Shown one piece after another: positions 26,228-34,591 of a stretch of 64,000 nucleotides of DNA; position 1 is the first letter of the stretch, and the number at the start of each line of letters is the position of its first letter. Below the pieces are notes generated by a model. The model had not been told where the DNA came from, searched no databases, and saw only the letters and a program-made list of their open reading frames with translations. Source of the DNA: Streptomyces sp. NRRL S-87 (GTDB taxonomy: Bacteria; Actinomycetota; Actinomycetes; Streptomycetales; Streptomycetaceae); contig NZ_JOGB01000001.1 of assembly GCF_000719335.1 (NCBI RefSeq), positions 1-64,000 of the forward strand. The letters run 5' to 3'. The position numbers were made by a program, and so were the translations under genes.

Positions 26228-26767
26228 GTGAGCCTGCTGGACATGAAGCTGGACCGGTCGTTCGACGTCTTCGACTCGGACCGCGACGGGCGGGTGGAGC
26301 GGTCGGACGTGCTGGCCGTCTCGGACCAGCTCGCGGAGTCGCAGGGCCTGGCGCCGGACGCGGTGGCCGAGCTCCGGGGCTCGCTGGCCGAGCTCTGGGA
26401 CGCGGTCTTCCAGAAGATGGACCGCGACGACGACGGGGCCGTGGACCGGCAGGAGTTCCGGGCGGCCTTCCGGGCCCGGATCGTCACCGACCAGAACCGC
26501 ATCTGGGACCGGATCAGGAACCTGAGCAACGCCTGGACCGAGATCGGCGACCGCGACGGCGACGGGATGCTGAGCCGCGACGAGTACACGTCCCTGCTGC
26601 ACGGCATGTTCCGGCTGCCCCGCCAGGCCTTCGACGACTCGTTCACCGCGCTGGACCGCGACGGCGACGGCCGGTTGAGCCGTGACGAGATCAGCTCCGC
26701 GATGAAGGAGTACTACACCAGCCAGGACCACGCGGCCCGCGGCAACCAGTTCTTCGGGCGGCTCTGA
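26228..26767 (+). CDS. Four EF-hand calcium-binding protein
   Basis: This 179-residue calerythrin-like protein has four EF-hand loops: residues 16-27 (DSDRDGRVERSD), 65-76 (DRDDDGAVDRQE), 108-119 (DRDGDGMLSRDE) and 143-154 (DRDGDGRLSRDE). The last three have the full acidic ligand pattern ending in Glu; the first ends in Asp and may be weaker. There is no signal peptide, so it is an intracellular calcium sensor or buffer. The start is GTG. Terminators lie on both sides, so it is probably transcribed alone. Confidence 0.9.
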   Translation: MSLLDMKLDRSFDVFDSDRDGRVERSDVLAVSDQLAESQGLAPDAVAELRGSLAELWDAVFQKMDRDDDGAVDRQEFRAAFRARIVTDQNRIWDRIRNLSNAWTEIGDRDGDGMLSRDEYTSLLHGMFRLPRQAFDDSFTALDRDGDGRLSRDEISSAMKEYYTSQDHAARGNQFFGRL

Positions 26768-26772
26768 CGGAC

Positions 26773-26837
26773 GCGACGGCTCCGGTGGATCCCGGCGGGC
26801 GGTGCCGGGCCGCCCCGCGGACCGCCGGAGCCGTCGC
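26773..26837 (+). terminator. Hairpin after the EF-hand gene
   Basis: GCGACGGCTCCGG at 26773-26785 pairs with CCGGAGCCGTCGC at 26825-26837, a perfect 13-bp stem. The 39-base loop is itself able to fold (GGGCGG/CCGCCC-type blocks). Confidence 0.6.
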
Positions 26838-26919
26838 ACCTCGACAGCCACGGAATGATCTCCGAGTCGTTGACCGGTGGGGGGACATCACCGATCGACA
26901 CACCTTGGAGGGACCTCTC

Positions 26920-28503
26920 ATGGCCGAGACCGCGCTGCCGGTGATCCTTCTCGCGGATCCCGATCCGCTCCGCCGACACGAGACAGCCGAGCTGGTGCAG
27001 CACTGGTACCGGGCGTCCTTCCGCGTCCTGCAGGTCGGCGGGGCGGCCGAGGCGGACCGGGTGCTGCGGTCGATGGCCGAGGCGGACGTGCCCGTCGCCG
27101 CGGTGGTCGCGGACCAGGATCCCGGACCGTACGCCGCCGGCCTCCCCGCCACGCGCTGGCTGCCGCTCACCGGAGACCCCGCCGCCCGGGACGCCGGCGG
27201 GCCCGGCGCGGCTCCGGCCGAGCGCCTCCGGGCCGACCTCGACGACACCCTCTGCACCTGGAACGCCGAGCGCCGCGGCGGCCTGCCCACCGCCGAGGTC
27301 CGCGGCTCCCGCTTCTCGCCGGCCGCCTACGCGGTCCGCGACTTCCTCGGCCGCAGCGGCGTCATCTTCCGCTGGGTGCCCGAGGAGGCCGGGCAGGACG
27401 CGCCGGTGACCGTCCGGCTCGGCGACGGCACCGAACTCGTCGACCCCCCGATCAGTGAAGTGGCCGACCGGCTCGGCCTCATCCGGCCCGCCGAGCACGA
27501 GCACTACGACGTCGCGGTGATCGGCGGCGGCCCCGGCGGGCTGTCCACCGCCGTGTACGCCGCCGCGGAGGGCATGAGCGTGGTCGTCATCGAGGACGAC
27601 GCGCCCGGCGGCCAGGCGGGTTCGACCTCCAGGATCGAGAACTACCTCGGCTTCCCCGTCGGGCTCAGCGGCGGCGACCTGGCCCAGCGCGCGCTCCAGC
27701 AGGCCCGCCGGGCCCGCGTCGAGTGGCAGCCCACCCGGGTGGCCACGCGGCTGCTCCCGACGGGCACGGGCGACCACACGGTCGAGTTCGTCAAGGCCGG
27801 CACGGACGAGAAGGCCTCGGTCTCGGCGGCGGCCGTGGTGGTGGCCACCGGCGTGGAGTGGAACCGCCTCGCGAGCCCGGGCGTCGACCGGCTGCTCAAC
27901 TCCGGCGTCTACTACGGCGCGTGCCTGGCCGACGCGCCCTCGGCGGCCGGTGAGGACGTCTACATGGTGGGCGCCGGCAACTCCGCCGGGCAGGCCGCCC
28001 TCTACTTCGCCCGCTACGCCCGCTCCGTCACCCTGCTGGTCCGGGGCACCGACCTCGGCGCCTCCATGTCGAGTTACCTGGTCCGGCGCATCGAGCGGAC
28101 GCCCGGCCTGCGCGTCCTGCTCGGCACCGAGGTGGCCGAGTGCCTGGGCGGAACCACGCTCACCGGGCTCCGGCTGCGCGACCGCGCCGGGGACGAGCGC
28201 ACCGTCCCTGCGCAGTGCCTGTACGTCCTGATCGGCGGACGCCCCTCGACCGACTGGCTCGGCGGTGTCCTCGAGCTCGACGACCGGGGATACGTGCTGA
28301 CCGGCAGCGGGGGCGGGCCCGAGGCCCGGGCGATGGAGACGAGCCTCCCGGGCGTCTTCGCGGTCGGGGACGTGCGGTCGGGATCGGTCAAGCGGGTCGG
28401 CGCCGCGGTGGGCGAGGGTGCCGCCGTGGCCCACAGCCTGGTCGAATACCGCCGGCAGCACCCCGGGCGCTTCCGCGACACCGGAGCCGTCGCGGCGTTC
28501 TGA
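26920..28503 (+). CDS. Receiver-like/thioredoxin-reductase-like FAD oxidoreductase
   Basis: The N-terminal 120 residues of this 527-residue protein resemble a response-regulator receiver (LLADPDPLRRHETAELV), but the usual phospho-Asp context is lost. A thioredoxin-reductase-like flavoprotein core follows: FAD motif VIGGGPGGLS (200-209), DAPGGQAGSTSRIENYLGFP, ATGVEWN, NAD(P) motif VGAGNSAGQAA, and the FAD-contact GVFAVGDVRSGSVKRVGAAVGEG. The CATC-type redox pair of true thioredoxin reductases is replaced by YGACLADA, which has a single Cys. A disulfide reductase role is therefore doubtful. TTGGAGGGACC is a strong ribosome site before the ATG. Confidence 0.88.
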   Translation: MAETALPVILLADPDPLRRHETAELVQHWYRASFRVLQVGGAAEADRVLRSMAEADVPVAAVVADQDPGPYAAGLPATRWLPLTGDPAARDAGGPGAAPAERLRADLDDTLCTWNAERRGGLPTAEVRGSRFSPAAYAVRDFLGRSGVIFRWVPEEAGQDAPVTVRLGDGTELVDPPISEVADRLGLIRPAEHEHYDVAVIGGGPGGLSTAVYAAAEGMSVVVIEDDAPGGQAGSTSRIENYLGFPVGLSGGDLAQRALQQARRARVEWQPTRVATRLLPTGTGDHTVEFVKAGTDEKASVSAAAVVVATGVEWNRLASPGVDRLLNSGVYYGACLADAPSAAGEDVYMVGAGNSAGQAALYFARYARSVTLLVRGTDLGASMSSYLVRRIERTPGLRVLLGTEVAECLGGTTLTGLRLRDRAGDERTVPAQCLYVLIGGRPSTDWLGGVLELDDRGYVLTGSGGGPEARAMETSLPGVFAVGDVRSGSVKRVGAAVGEGAAVAHSLVEYRRQHPGRFRDTGAVAAF

Positions 28504-28523
28504 GCGACGGCGACGGCGACGGC

Positions 28524-28564
28524 GACGTACGGCGGACCTCCTCCAGGCCCGTTCGCCGTACGTC
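28524..28564 (+). terminator. Hairpin after the flavoprotein gene
   Basis: GACGTACGGCG and CGCCGTACGTC form a perfect 11-bp stem about 20 bases after the stop. A short CGACGG tandem run lies directly before it (28505-28527). Confidence 0.7.
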
Positions 28565-28570
28565 CCGGCG

Positions 28571-28626
28571 GGTGCGGACGGGGTGCGCAGGGGTGTGGAC
28601 GGGGTAACGAGGGGCGCGGACGGGGC
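28571..28626. repeat. Three direct repeats at 21-bp spacing upstream of the Pls-like gene
   Basis: Copies of GGYGYGGACGGGGY begin at 28571, 28592 and 28613, exactly two helical turns apart. They lie about 180 bases before the Pls-like start, in the 301-base gap 28504-28804. The remainder of that gap is an A/T-richer patch near 28645-28700 (CTCTTTACCGTCTCTTCC, GAGAGAATCTG) that probably holds the promoter. Confidence 0.6.
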
Positions 28627-28804
28627 GAGGTGGTGCGAGCAGGCTCTTTACCGTCTCTTCCCGGCCAAGCGCAAGAGTTTCAGCGAGAGAATCTGTGGCG
28701 TTGGCGTAGGCTGGCCGGTTGTTCTCCGCCGAGCCGGAACAAACCGGGCATACCCGGTCTCCGTCGGCGGGCCGGATCCGTCCGGGAACGAGACGCGAGG
28801 GGCA

Positions 28805-31800
28805 ATGGCAGCCACACCTGAGCGCACGGAGCCGACCGGGCCCGACCACGGCGTTCCGCCGGGCGAGAGCCCCGGCGGGACGCCCGACGAGCCGTCCAAG
28901 GCGGCCCGGTTCACCGCCGGTCCACCCGCCCCGCCCCGCACCCTCCTCGACGTCCTGGACGACTCCGTCCGGGCCCACCCCGACGAGCTCGCCCTCGACG
29001 ACGGCTCCCACCGGCTGACCTACCGGGCACTGGCCGCCGAGATCGAGCGCCGGCGGCGGGCACTGGCGGCCGCGGGGGTGCGGCCCGGCGACCGGGTCGG
29101 CGTCCGCGTGCCGTCCGGCACCAACGAGCTGTACACGTCGGTCCTGGCCGTCCTCGCCGCCGGGGCCGCCTACGTGCCCGTGGACGCGGAGGACCCGGAC
29201 GAGCGGGCCGAGCTGGTCTTCGGCGAGGCCGGGGTGCGGGCGGTGCTGGGCGCCGACCGCCGGATCGAGCTCCTCGCCCCCGGAACCGGGACACCGGCCC
29301 CGCAGGCGCGGGCCGGGGCGCGCCCCGCCGGGACCCGGGCCGCGGGAGGGGGGCAGCCGGCCGCGGCGGCCACTCGCCCCCGCCCGGACCACGACGCGTG
29401 GATCATCTTCACCTCAGGGTCCACCGGCAAGCCCAAGGGCGTGGCCGTCACCCACCGCAGTGCCGCCGCGTTCGTGGACGCCGAGGCGGCGCTCTTCCTC
29501 ACCGACGACCCGATCGGCCCAGGGGACCGGGTGATGGCCGGGCTGTCCGTCGCGTTCGACGCCTCCTGCGAGGAGATGTGGCTCGCCTGGCGGCACGGCG
29601 CGTGCCTGGTGCCCGTACCCCGGTCCCAGGTGCGCAGCGGCGCCGACCTCGGACCGTGGCTGGTCGAGCAGGAGATCACCGTGGTCTCCACCGTCCCCAC
29701 CCTCGCCGCCCTCTGGGAGCCGGAAGCCCTCGACGACGTCCGGCTGCTGATCTTCGGCGGCGAGGCCTGCCCGCCCGAGCTGGCGGCCCGGCTGGTCACC
29801 GAAGGGCGGGAGGTCTGGAACACGTACGGCCCGACCGAGGCCACGGTCGTCGCCTGCGCCGCCCTCATGACCGGCGAGGAGCCGGTCCGCATCGGGCTGC
29901 CGCTGAACGGCTGGGAGCTGGCCGTGGTCGACGAGTCCGGCGAACCGGTCCCGATGGGCGGCAGCGGCCAGCTGGTGATCGGCGGCGTCGGTCTGGCCCG
30001 CTACCTCGACCCGGGGAAGGACACGGAGAAGTACGCCCCGCTGGAGTCCCTCGGCTGGGCGCGCGCCTACCGCAGCGGCGACCTGGTCCGCGCGGAGCCC
30101 GAAGGGCTCGTCTTCCTCGGCCGCGGCGACGAGCAGGTCAAACTGGGCGGCCGGCGCATCGAACTGGGCGAGGTGGACGCCGCGCTCCAGGCCCTCCCCG
30201 GCGTCGCCGGCGCGGCCTCCGCCGTCCGCACCGCCCGCAGCGGCAACCAGCTGCTCGTCGGCTACCTCGTCACCCAGGACGGTTGGGACCGCGCCGCGGC
30301 CCTGGCGCGGCTGCGCGCCGAGCTGCCCGCGGCCCTGGTCCCGCTGCTGGCCCCGGTGGACCACCTGCCGACCCGCACCTCGGGCAAGGTGGACCGGGAC
30401 GCGCTGCCCTGGCCCCTGCCCGACCTGGAGGCCGCTGGCCCCGCCGAGCAGCTGTCCGGCACCGAGGCCTGGCTCGCCGAGCAGTGGCGCGAGACCCTCG
30501 GCGTGGCCGTCACCGGCGCTGGCGACGACTTCTTCGCGATCGGCGGCAACAGCCTCGCCGCCGCCCGGCTGACCACCCGGCTGCGCACCCGCTACCCCAG
30601 CGCGGCCGTGCTCGACGTCTACCAGCAGCCGACCCTGCGCAAGCTGGCCCGGCGGCTGGAGAAGTCCGCCCACGGCGGCGAGGCCGCCCGGAGCGTGGCG
30701 CCGGTACCGGTCCGCGCCAGGATCGTGCAGGCGCTGCTGCTGCCGCCGCTGTTCACGCTGGTCGGCCTGCGCTGGAGCGTGGCGCTGCTGGCCCTGGGCA
30801 ACGTACTTCACCAGGTCGGGTCGTACCCGTGGGCGCCGACCGCCCCCTGGTGGCTGGTGGCCGCCGGGGCCCTGGTCTTCTTCAGCCCGCCCGGCCGCCT
30901 CGCCCTGGCCGCCGGCGGCGCCCGGCTGCTGATGCGCGGCGTGGCCGCCGGCCGCTACCCGCGCGGCGGCGGCGTCCACCTGCGCCTGTGGACCGCCGAG
31001 CGGCTGGCCGAGTGCGTGGGCGCCACCTCGCTCACCGGCGCCTGGCTGGAGCGCTACGCCCGCGCCCTCGGCGCCAGGATCGGCCGCGACGTCGACCTGC
31101 ACGCGCTGCCGCCGGTCACCGGCCTGCTCAAACTCGGCCGCGGCTGCGCCGTCGAGTCCGAGGTCGACCTCAGCGGCCACTGGCTCGACGGGGACCGGCT
31201 GGAGATCGGCCCGGTCAAGGTGGGCGCGGGCGCCGTCGTCGGCACCCGCAGCGTCCTGTTCCCCGGCGCCCGCGTCGGCAAGGGGGCCGAGGTGGCCCCC
31301 GGTTCGGCCGTGGTCGGCCAGATCCCGACCGGCCAGCGCTGGGCCGGGGCGCCCGCCGCCAAGCTCGGCAAGGCCAAGCGCAACTGGCCGCGCGAGCGCC
31401 CGCCGCGCGCCGTGCACTGGCGCGCCATGTACGGCGTGACCGGCGTCTGCCTGACCCTCCTGCCCCTGCTCGCCGCGGTACCGGCGCTGCTGGTGGCGGG
31501 CCTGTTCGTGCCCCCGGGGGCGGGACCCGGCCCGGCGCTGCGCGGGGCGCTGCTCGCGGTGGCGCCCGCCGCGCTCGCCTTCGGGTTCGCGTACGCCCTG
31601 CTCGTGCTCGCGGCCGTCCGGCTGCTCAGCATCGGCCTGCACACCGGCAGCCACCCCACCCACGGCCGGGTCGGCTGGCAGGCCTGGACGGTCACCCAGC
31701 TGATGGACCTGGCCCGGGGCACCCTCTTCCCGCTGTACGCCGGGCTGATCACCCCGGTCTGGCTGCGGCTGCTCGGCATGCGGATCGGTCCCGGCGCGGA

Positions 31801-32878
31801 GGTGTCCACCGTGCTGGCGCTGCCGAGCCTCACCACCGTGGGCGAGGGCGCCTTCCTCGCCGACGACACCCTCACCGCGCCCTACGAGCTCGGCGGCGGC
31901 TGGATGCGGATCGGCCGTTCCGAGATCGGCCGCCGGGCCTTCCTCGGGAACTCCGGGATGACCGCCCCCGGCCGCAGGGTGCCCGACGACGGCCTGGTCG
32001 GCGTCCTGTCGGCCGCGCCGAAGAAGGCCAAGAAGGGCAGCTCCTACCTGGGCCTGCCACCGGTCCGGCTGCCCCGCTCCGCCGCGGCCGCGGACAGCAG
32101 CCGCACCTACCACCCGCCCGCCCGGCTGCTGTGGGCCCGGGGCCTGGTGGAGCTGTGCCGGCTCGTGCCCGTGTTCTGCTCGGTGGCCCTGGCCGCCCTG
32201 ACCGCGGCGGCGCTCTGCGCGCTGATGACGGCCGGCGGCGGCCCCGGTGGACCCGGCAGCCCCGACGGACCCGGCGGGGCGGGCGTTCCCGGCGGCGCCG
32301 GCGGGGCGGGCGGGCCGGGCGTCGTGGGCGGCGCGCTGCTGTCGGGCCTGGTCCTGATCGGCTCCGGCGTGGTCGCCTGCCTGGTCGCGGTGGCCGCGAA
32401 ATGGCTCCTGGTCGGCCGGCACCGGACCGGCGAGCACCCGCTGTGGAGCGGTTTCGTGTGGCGCAACGAGCTGGCCGACACCTTCGTCGAGGTGCTGGCC
32501 GTGCCGTGGCTGATCGGGGCGGTACCTGGCACCCTGGTGATGTCCCTGTGGCTGCGCGGGCTCGGCGCCCGCGTCGGCCGGGGCGTGTGGTGCGAGAGCT
32601 ACTGGCTTCCGGAGACGGACCTGGTGGCGCTGGGCGACGGGGCCAGCGTGAACCGCGGCTGCGTCGTACAGACCCACCTCTTCCACGATCGGATCTTGCG
32701 GACGGATACTGTGACCCTCGGTGCGGGCGCCACGCTGGGACCCGGCGGGATCGTGCTGCCCGGGAGCACGGTGGGGGCACGCAGCACCCTCGGCCCCGCC
32801 TCCCTCGTGATGGCCGGGGAATCCGTCCCGGCCGACACCCGCTGGCTGGGCAACCCGATCGAGGTCTGGCGGCCTTGA
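28805..32878 (+). CDS. Pls-like single-module peptide synthetase (poly-amino-acid synthetase family)
   Basis: The 1357 residues show the epsilon-poly-lysine-synthetase layout. An adenylation domain (about 45-545) has FTSGSTGKPKG at 202-212 and Lys528. A carrier domain (about 550-620) has GGNSL, Ser583. A long membrane region follows, with several hydrophobic helices and three stretches of hexapeptide-repeat-like sequence (VGAGAVVGTRSVLFPGARVG, VSTVLALPSLTTVGEGAF, VTLGAGATLGPGGIVLPGSTVG). Pocket residues D252 A253 E256 S295 I316 G318 T340 V348 V349 K528 resemble lysine-type codes, with Glu256 able to pair with a side-chain amine. It probably makes a short poly- or oligo-(cationic amino acid) at the membrane. 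A Gly/Pro-rich linker lies near 1140-1175. Start ATG follows GAGGGG. Confidence 0.9.
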   Translation: MAATPERTEPTGPDHGVPPGESPGGTPDEPSKAARFTAGPPAPPRTLLDVLDDSVRAHPDELALDDGSHRLTYRALAAEIERRRRALAAAGVRPGDRVGVRVPSGTNELYTSVLAVLAAGAAYVPVDAEDPDERAELVFGEAGVRAVLGADRRIELLAPGTGTPAPQARAGARPAGTRAAGGGQPAAAATRPRPDHDAWIIFTSGSTGKPKGVAVTHRSAAAFVDAEAALFLTDDPIGPGDRVMAGLSVAFDASCEEMWLAWRHGACLVPVPRSQVRSGADLGPWLVEQEITVVSTVPTLAALWEPEALDDVRLLIFGGEACPPELAARLVTEGREVWNTYGPTEATVVACAALMTGEEPVRIGLPLNGWELAVVDESGEPVPMGGSGQLVIGGVGLARYLDPGKDTEKYAPLESLGWARAYRSGDLVRAEPEGLVFLGRGDEQVKLGGRRIELGEVDAALQALPGVAGAASAVRTARSGNQLLVGYLVTQDGWDRAAALARLRAELPAALVPLLAPVDHLPTRTSGKVDRDALPWPLPDLEAAGPAEQLSGTEAWLAEQWRETLGVAVTGAGDDFFAIGGNSLAAARLTTRLRTRYPSAAVLDVYQQPTLRKLARRLEKSAHGGEAARSVAPVPVRARIVQALLLPPLFTLVGLRWSVALLALGNVLHQVGSYPWAPTAPWWLVAAGALVFFSPPGRLALAAGGARLLMRGVAAGRYPRGGGVHLRLWTAERLAECVGATSLTGAWLERYARALGARIGRDVDLHALPPVTGLLKLGRGCAVESEVDLSGHWLDGDRLEIGPVKVGAGAVVGTRSVLFPGARVGKGAEVAPGSAVVGQIPTGQRWAGAPAAKLGKAKRNWPRERPPRAVHWRAMYGVTGVCLTLLPLLAAVPALLVAGLFVPPGAGPGPALRGALLAVAPAALAFGFAYALLVLAAVRLLSIGLHTGSHPTHGRVGWQAWTVTQLMDLARGTLFPLYAGLITPVWLRLLGMRIGPGAEVSTVLALPSLTTVGEGAFLADDTLTAPYELGGGWMRIGRSEIGRRAFLGNSGMTAPGRRVPDDGLVGVLSAAPKKAKKGSSYLGLPPVRLPRSAAAADSSRTYHPPARLLWARGLVELCRLVPVFCSVALAALTAAALCALMTAGGGPGGPGSPDGPGGAGVPGGAGGAGGPGVVGGALLSGLVLIGSGVVACLVAVAAKWLLVGRHRTGEHPLWSGFVWRNELADTFVEVLAVPWLIGAVPGTLVMSLWLRGLGARVGRGVWCESYWLPETDLVALGDGASVNRGCVVQTHLFHDRILRTDTVTLGAGATLGPGGIVLPGSTVGARSTLGPASLVMAGESVPADTRWLGNPIEVWRP

Positions 32879-32916
32879 CGGACAGCACGGGCGCGGCGCA
32901 GGGAGGGACGGCGGCA

Positions 32917-34347
32917 ATGGGCGGCCAGAGCAGGACCGGCGGCCAGAGCAAGGCCGGCAGCCAGCGTGCGGCGGTGGCGGCGGACCCGTACTTCCCGGAC
33001 AACGGCGACGCCCGCTACCGGGTGAACCGCTACGAGCTGGCCCTGGAGTACCGACCCGGCCCCAACCGCCTGGCGGGCACCGCCCGGCTCAGCGCCATAG
33101 CGGGCCGGGCCCCGCTCCCCGAGTTCTTCCTCAACCTCGCCGAGTTCAAGATCGGCCGGGTCCTGGTCGACGGCCGGGCCCCGCACTACGTGCACCGCGG
33201 CGGCCGGCTCCGGATCCGCCCCGCCAAGCCGCTGCCCGCCGGCGCCGCGTTCACGGTGGAGGTGCACTGGTCGGGCAACCCCCGGCCGGTGCGCAGCCCG
33301 TGGGGCGGCCTCGGCTGGGAGGAACTGACCGACGGCGCGCTGGTGGCCAGCCAGCCCGTCGGCGCCCCCTCCTGGTACCCCTGCAACGACCGGCCCGCGG
33401 ACAAGGCCTCGTACCAGATCTCGGTCAACACCCCCTCGCCGTACACCGTGGTGGCCGGCGGTCGGCTGCTGACCCGGACCACCAGGGCGAGCACCACCAC
33501 GTGGGTGTACGAGCAGCCCGCACCCACCTCCAGCTACCTCGTCGGGCTGTCGGTGGGCATGTACCAGACCGTGCTGCTCGGCGACCCCGGTCTCGGCGGC
33601 GTCCCGCAGAGCGCGCACGTCCCGACCCACCTGCTGCCGAAGTTCTCCCGGGACTTCGCACGGCAGCCGGCCATGATGCAGCTGTTCGAGCGACTGTTCG
33701 GTCCCTACCCCTTCGGGGAGTACGCGGTGGTCGTCGCCGACGAGGAACTCGACGTGCCGGTGGAGGCCCAGGGCATGTCCCATTTCGGGACCAACCACGT
33801 CGACGGGGTACGGGGATCGGAGCGCCTGATCGCCCACGAGCTGGCCCACCAGTGGTTCGGCAACAGCGTCACCATCGCCGACTGGCGGCACATCTGGCTG
33901 AACGAGGGCTTCGCGAAGTACGCCGAATGGCTCTGGTCCGAGGCCACCGGCGGCCGCACCGCACACGCGCACGCCGCCGCGGCGCACCGCCTGCTGTCCG
34001 CCCGGCCGCAGGACCTGCGGCTGGCGGACCCGGGCCGCAAGCTGATGTTCGACGACCGCCTCTACCAGCGGGGCGGCCTGTCCGTGCACGCGGTCCGGTG
34101 CGCCCTGGGCGACGACGCGTTCTTCCCGATGCTGCGCGACTGGGCCACCGTGAACCGCCACGGCGTGGTCACCACCGCGGGCTTCGCCGCGCACGTGGCC
34201 CGCCACGCGACCGGTCCGGTCGACGAGCTGCTGGACGCCTGGCTCCAGTACCCGGCGCTGCCACCGCTGCCCGCCCCACCGGTCCCGGCCCGGCCGCTGC
34301 AGCCGCCCGCCGGCGGCCCGACGGGCTGGGGCCGCCTCCCCGTCTGA
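32917..34347 (+). CDS. M1-family zinc metallopeptidase
   Basis: This 476-residue protein has the gluzincin site HELAHQWFG (His307, Glu308, His311), the third ligand Glu330 in WLNEGFAKYAEW, and a substrate region VEAQGMSHFG where classic members have GAMEN. A catalytic Tyr candidate is in DDRLYQRGGLSVH. No signal peptide is evident; the N-terminus is Gly/Gln/Ser-rich. Starting 38 bases after the Pls-like gene with a strong GGGAGGGACGG site, it is probably co-transcribed. Poly-lysine producers carry polymer-cleaving aminopeptidases, so trimming, degradation or self-protection against the Pls-like product is a fair inference. Confidence 0.9.
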   Translation: MGGQSRTGGQSKAGSQRAAVAADPYFPDNGDARYRVNRYELALEYRPGPNRLAGTARLSAIAGRAPLPEFFLNLAEFKIGRVLVDGRAPHYVHRGGRLRIRPAKPLPAGAAFTVEVHWSGNPRPVRSPWGGLGWEELTDGALVASQPVGAPSWYPCNDRPADKASYQISVNTPSPYTVVAGGRLLTRTTRASTTTWVYEQPAPTSSYLVGLSVGMYQTVLLGDPGLGGVPQSAHVPTHLLPKFSRDFARQPAMMQLFERLFGPYPFGEYAVVVADEELDVPVEAQGMSHFGTNHVDGVRGSERLIAHELAHQWFGNSVTIADWRHIWLNEGFAKYAEWLWSEATGGRTAHAHAAAAHRLLSARPQDLRLADPGRKLMFDDRLYQRGGLSVHAVRCALGDDAFFPMLRDWATVNRHGVVTTAGFAAHVARHATGPVDELLDAWLQYPALPPLPAPPVPARPLQPPAGGPTGWGRLPV

Positions 34348-34351
34348 CGCA

Positions 34352-34431
34352 TCGTGCGGACCGGGCCCGGGCCGGTGACGGGTCGTGCGGACCGGGCCGG
34401 GCCAGGGACGTCGTGCGGACCGGGCCGGGCC
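34352..34431. repeat. Three copies of a GC-rich direct repeat after the peptidase gene
   Basis: TCGTGCGGACCGGGCC recurs at 34352, 34383 and 34411 (spacings 31 and 28). It begins right after the M1 peptidase stop. Confidence 0.65.
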
Positions 34432-34440
34432 TGGCCCGGT
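34419..34440 (+). terminator. Hairpin downstream of the peptidase gene
   Basis: ACCGGGCC, loop GGGCCT and GGCCCGGT form an 8-bp stem overlapping the third direct repeat. It probably ends the Pls-like/peptidase transcript. Confidence 0.5.
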
Positions 34441-34591
34441 CGTCCGTCCGGGAACGTACGCCTTCCGCCGGATCCGGGCTCGCGTGTGGGTGATCGTGGA
34501 GCCACCGACCGGTGCGGCGCCGCACGCCGGCCGGGGCGGTGATCGAGGGTGAGGGCCCTGACTCCCCGCGCCGCCCCGTCTCGGAGGACCC

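Noticed and set aside
29414..32917. Leftward open reading frame of 1167 codons opposite the Pls-like gene
   Set aside because: A shadow of the Pls-like gene; low-complexity translation without recognisable domains.
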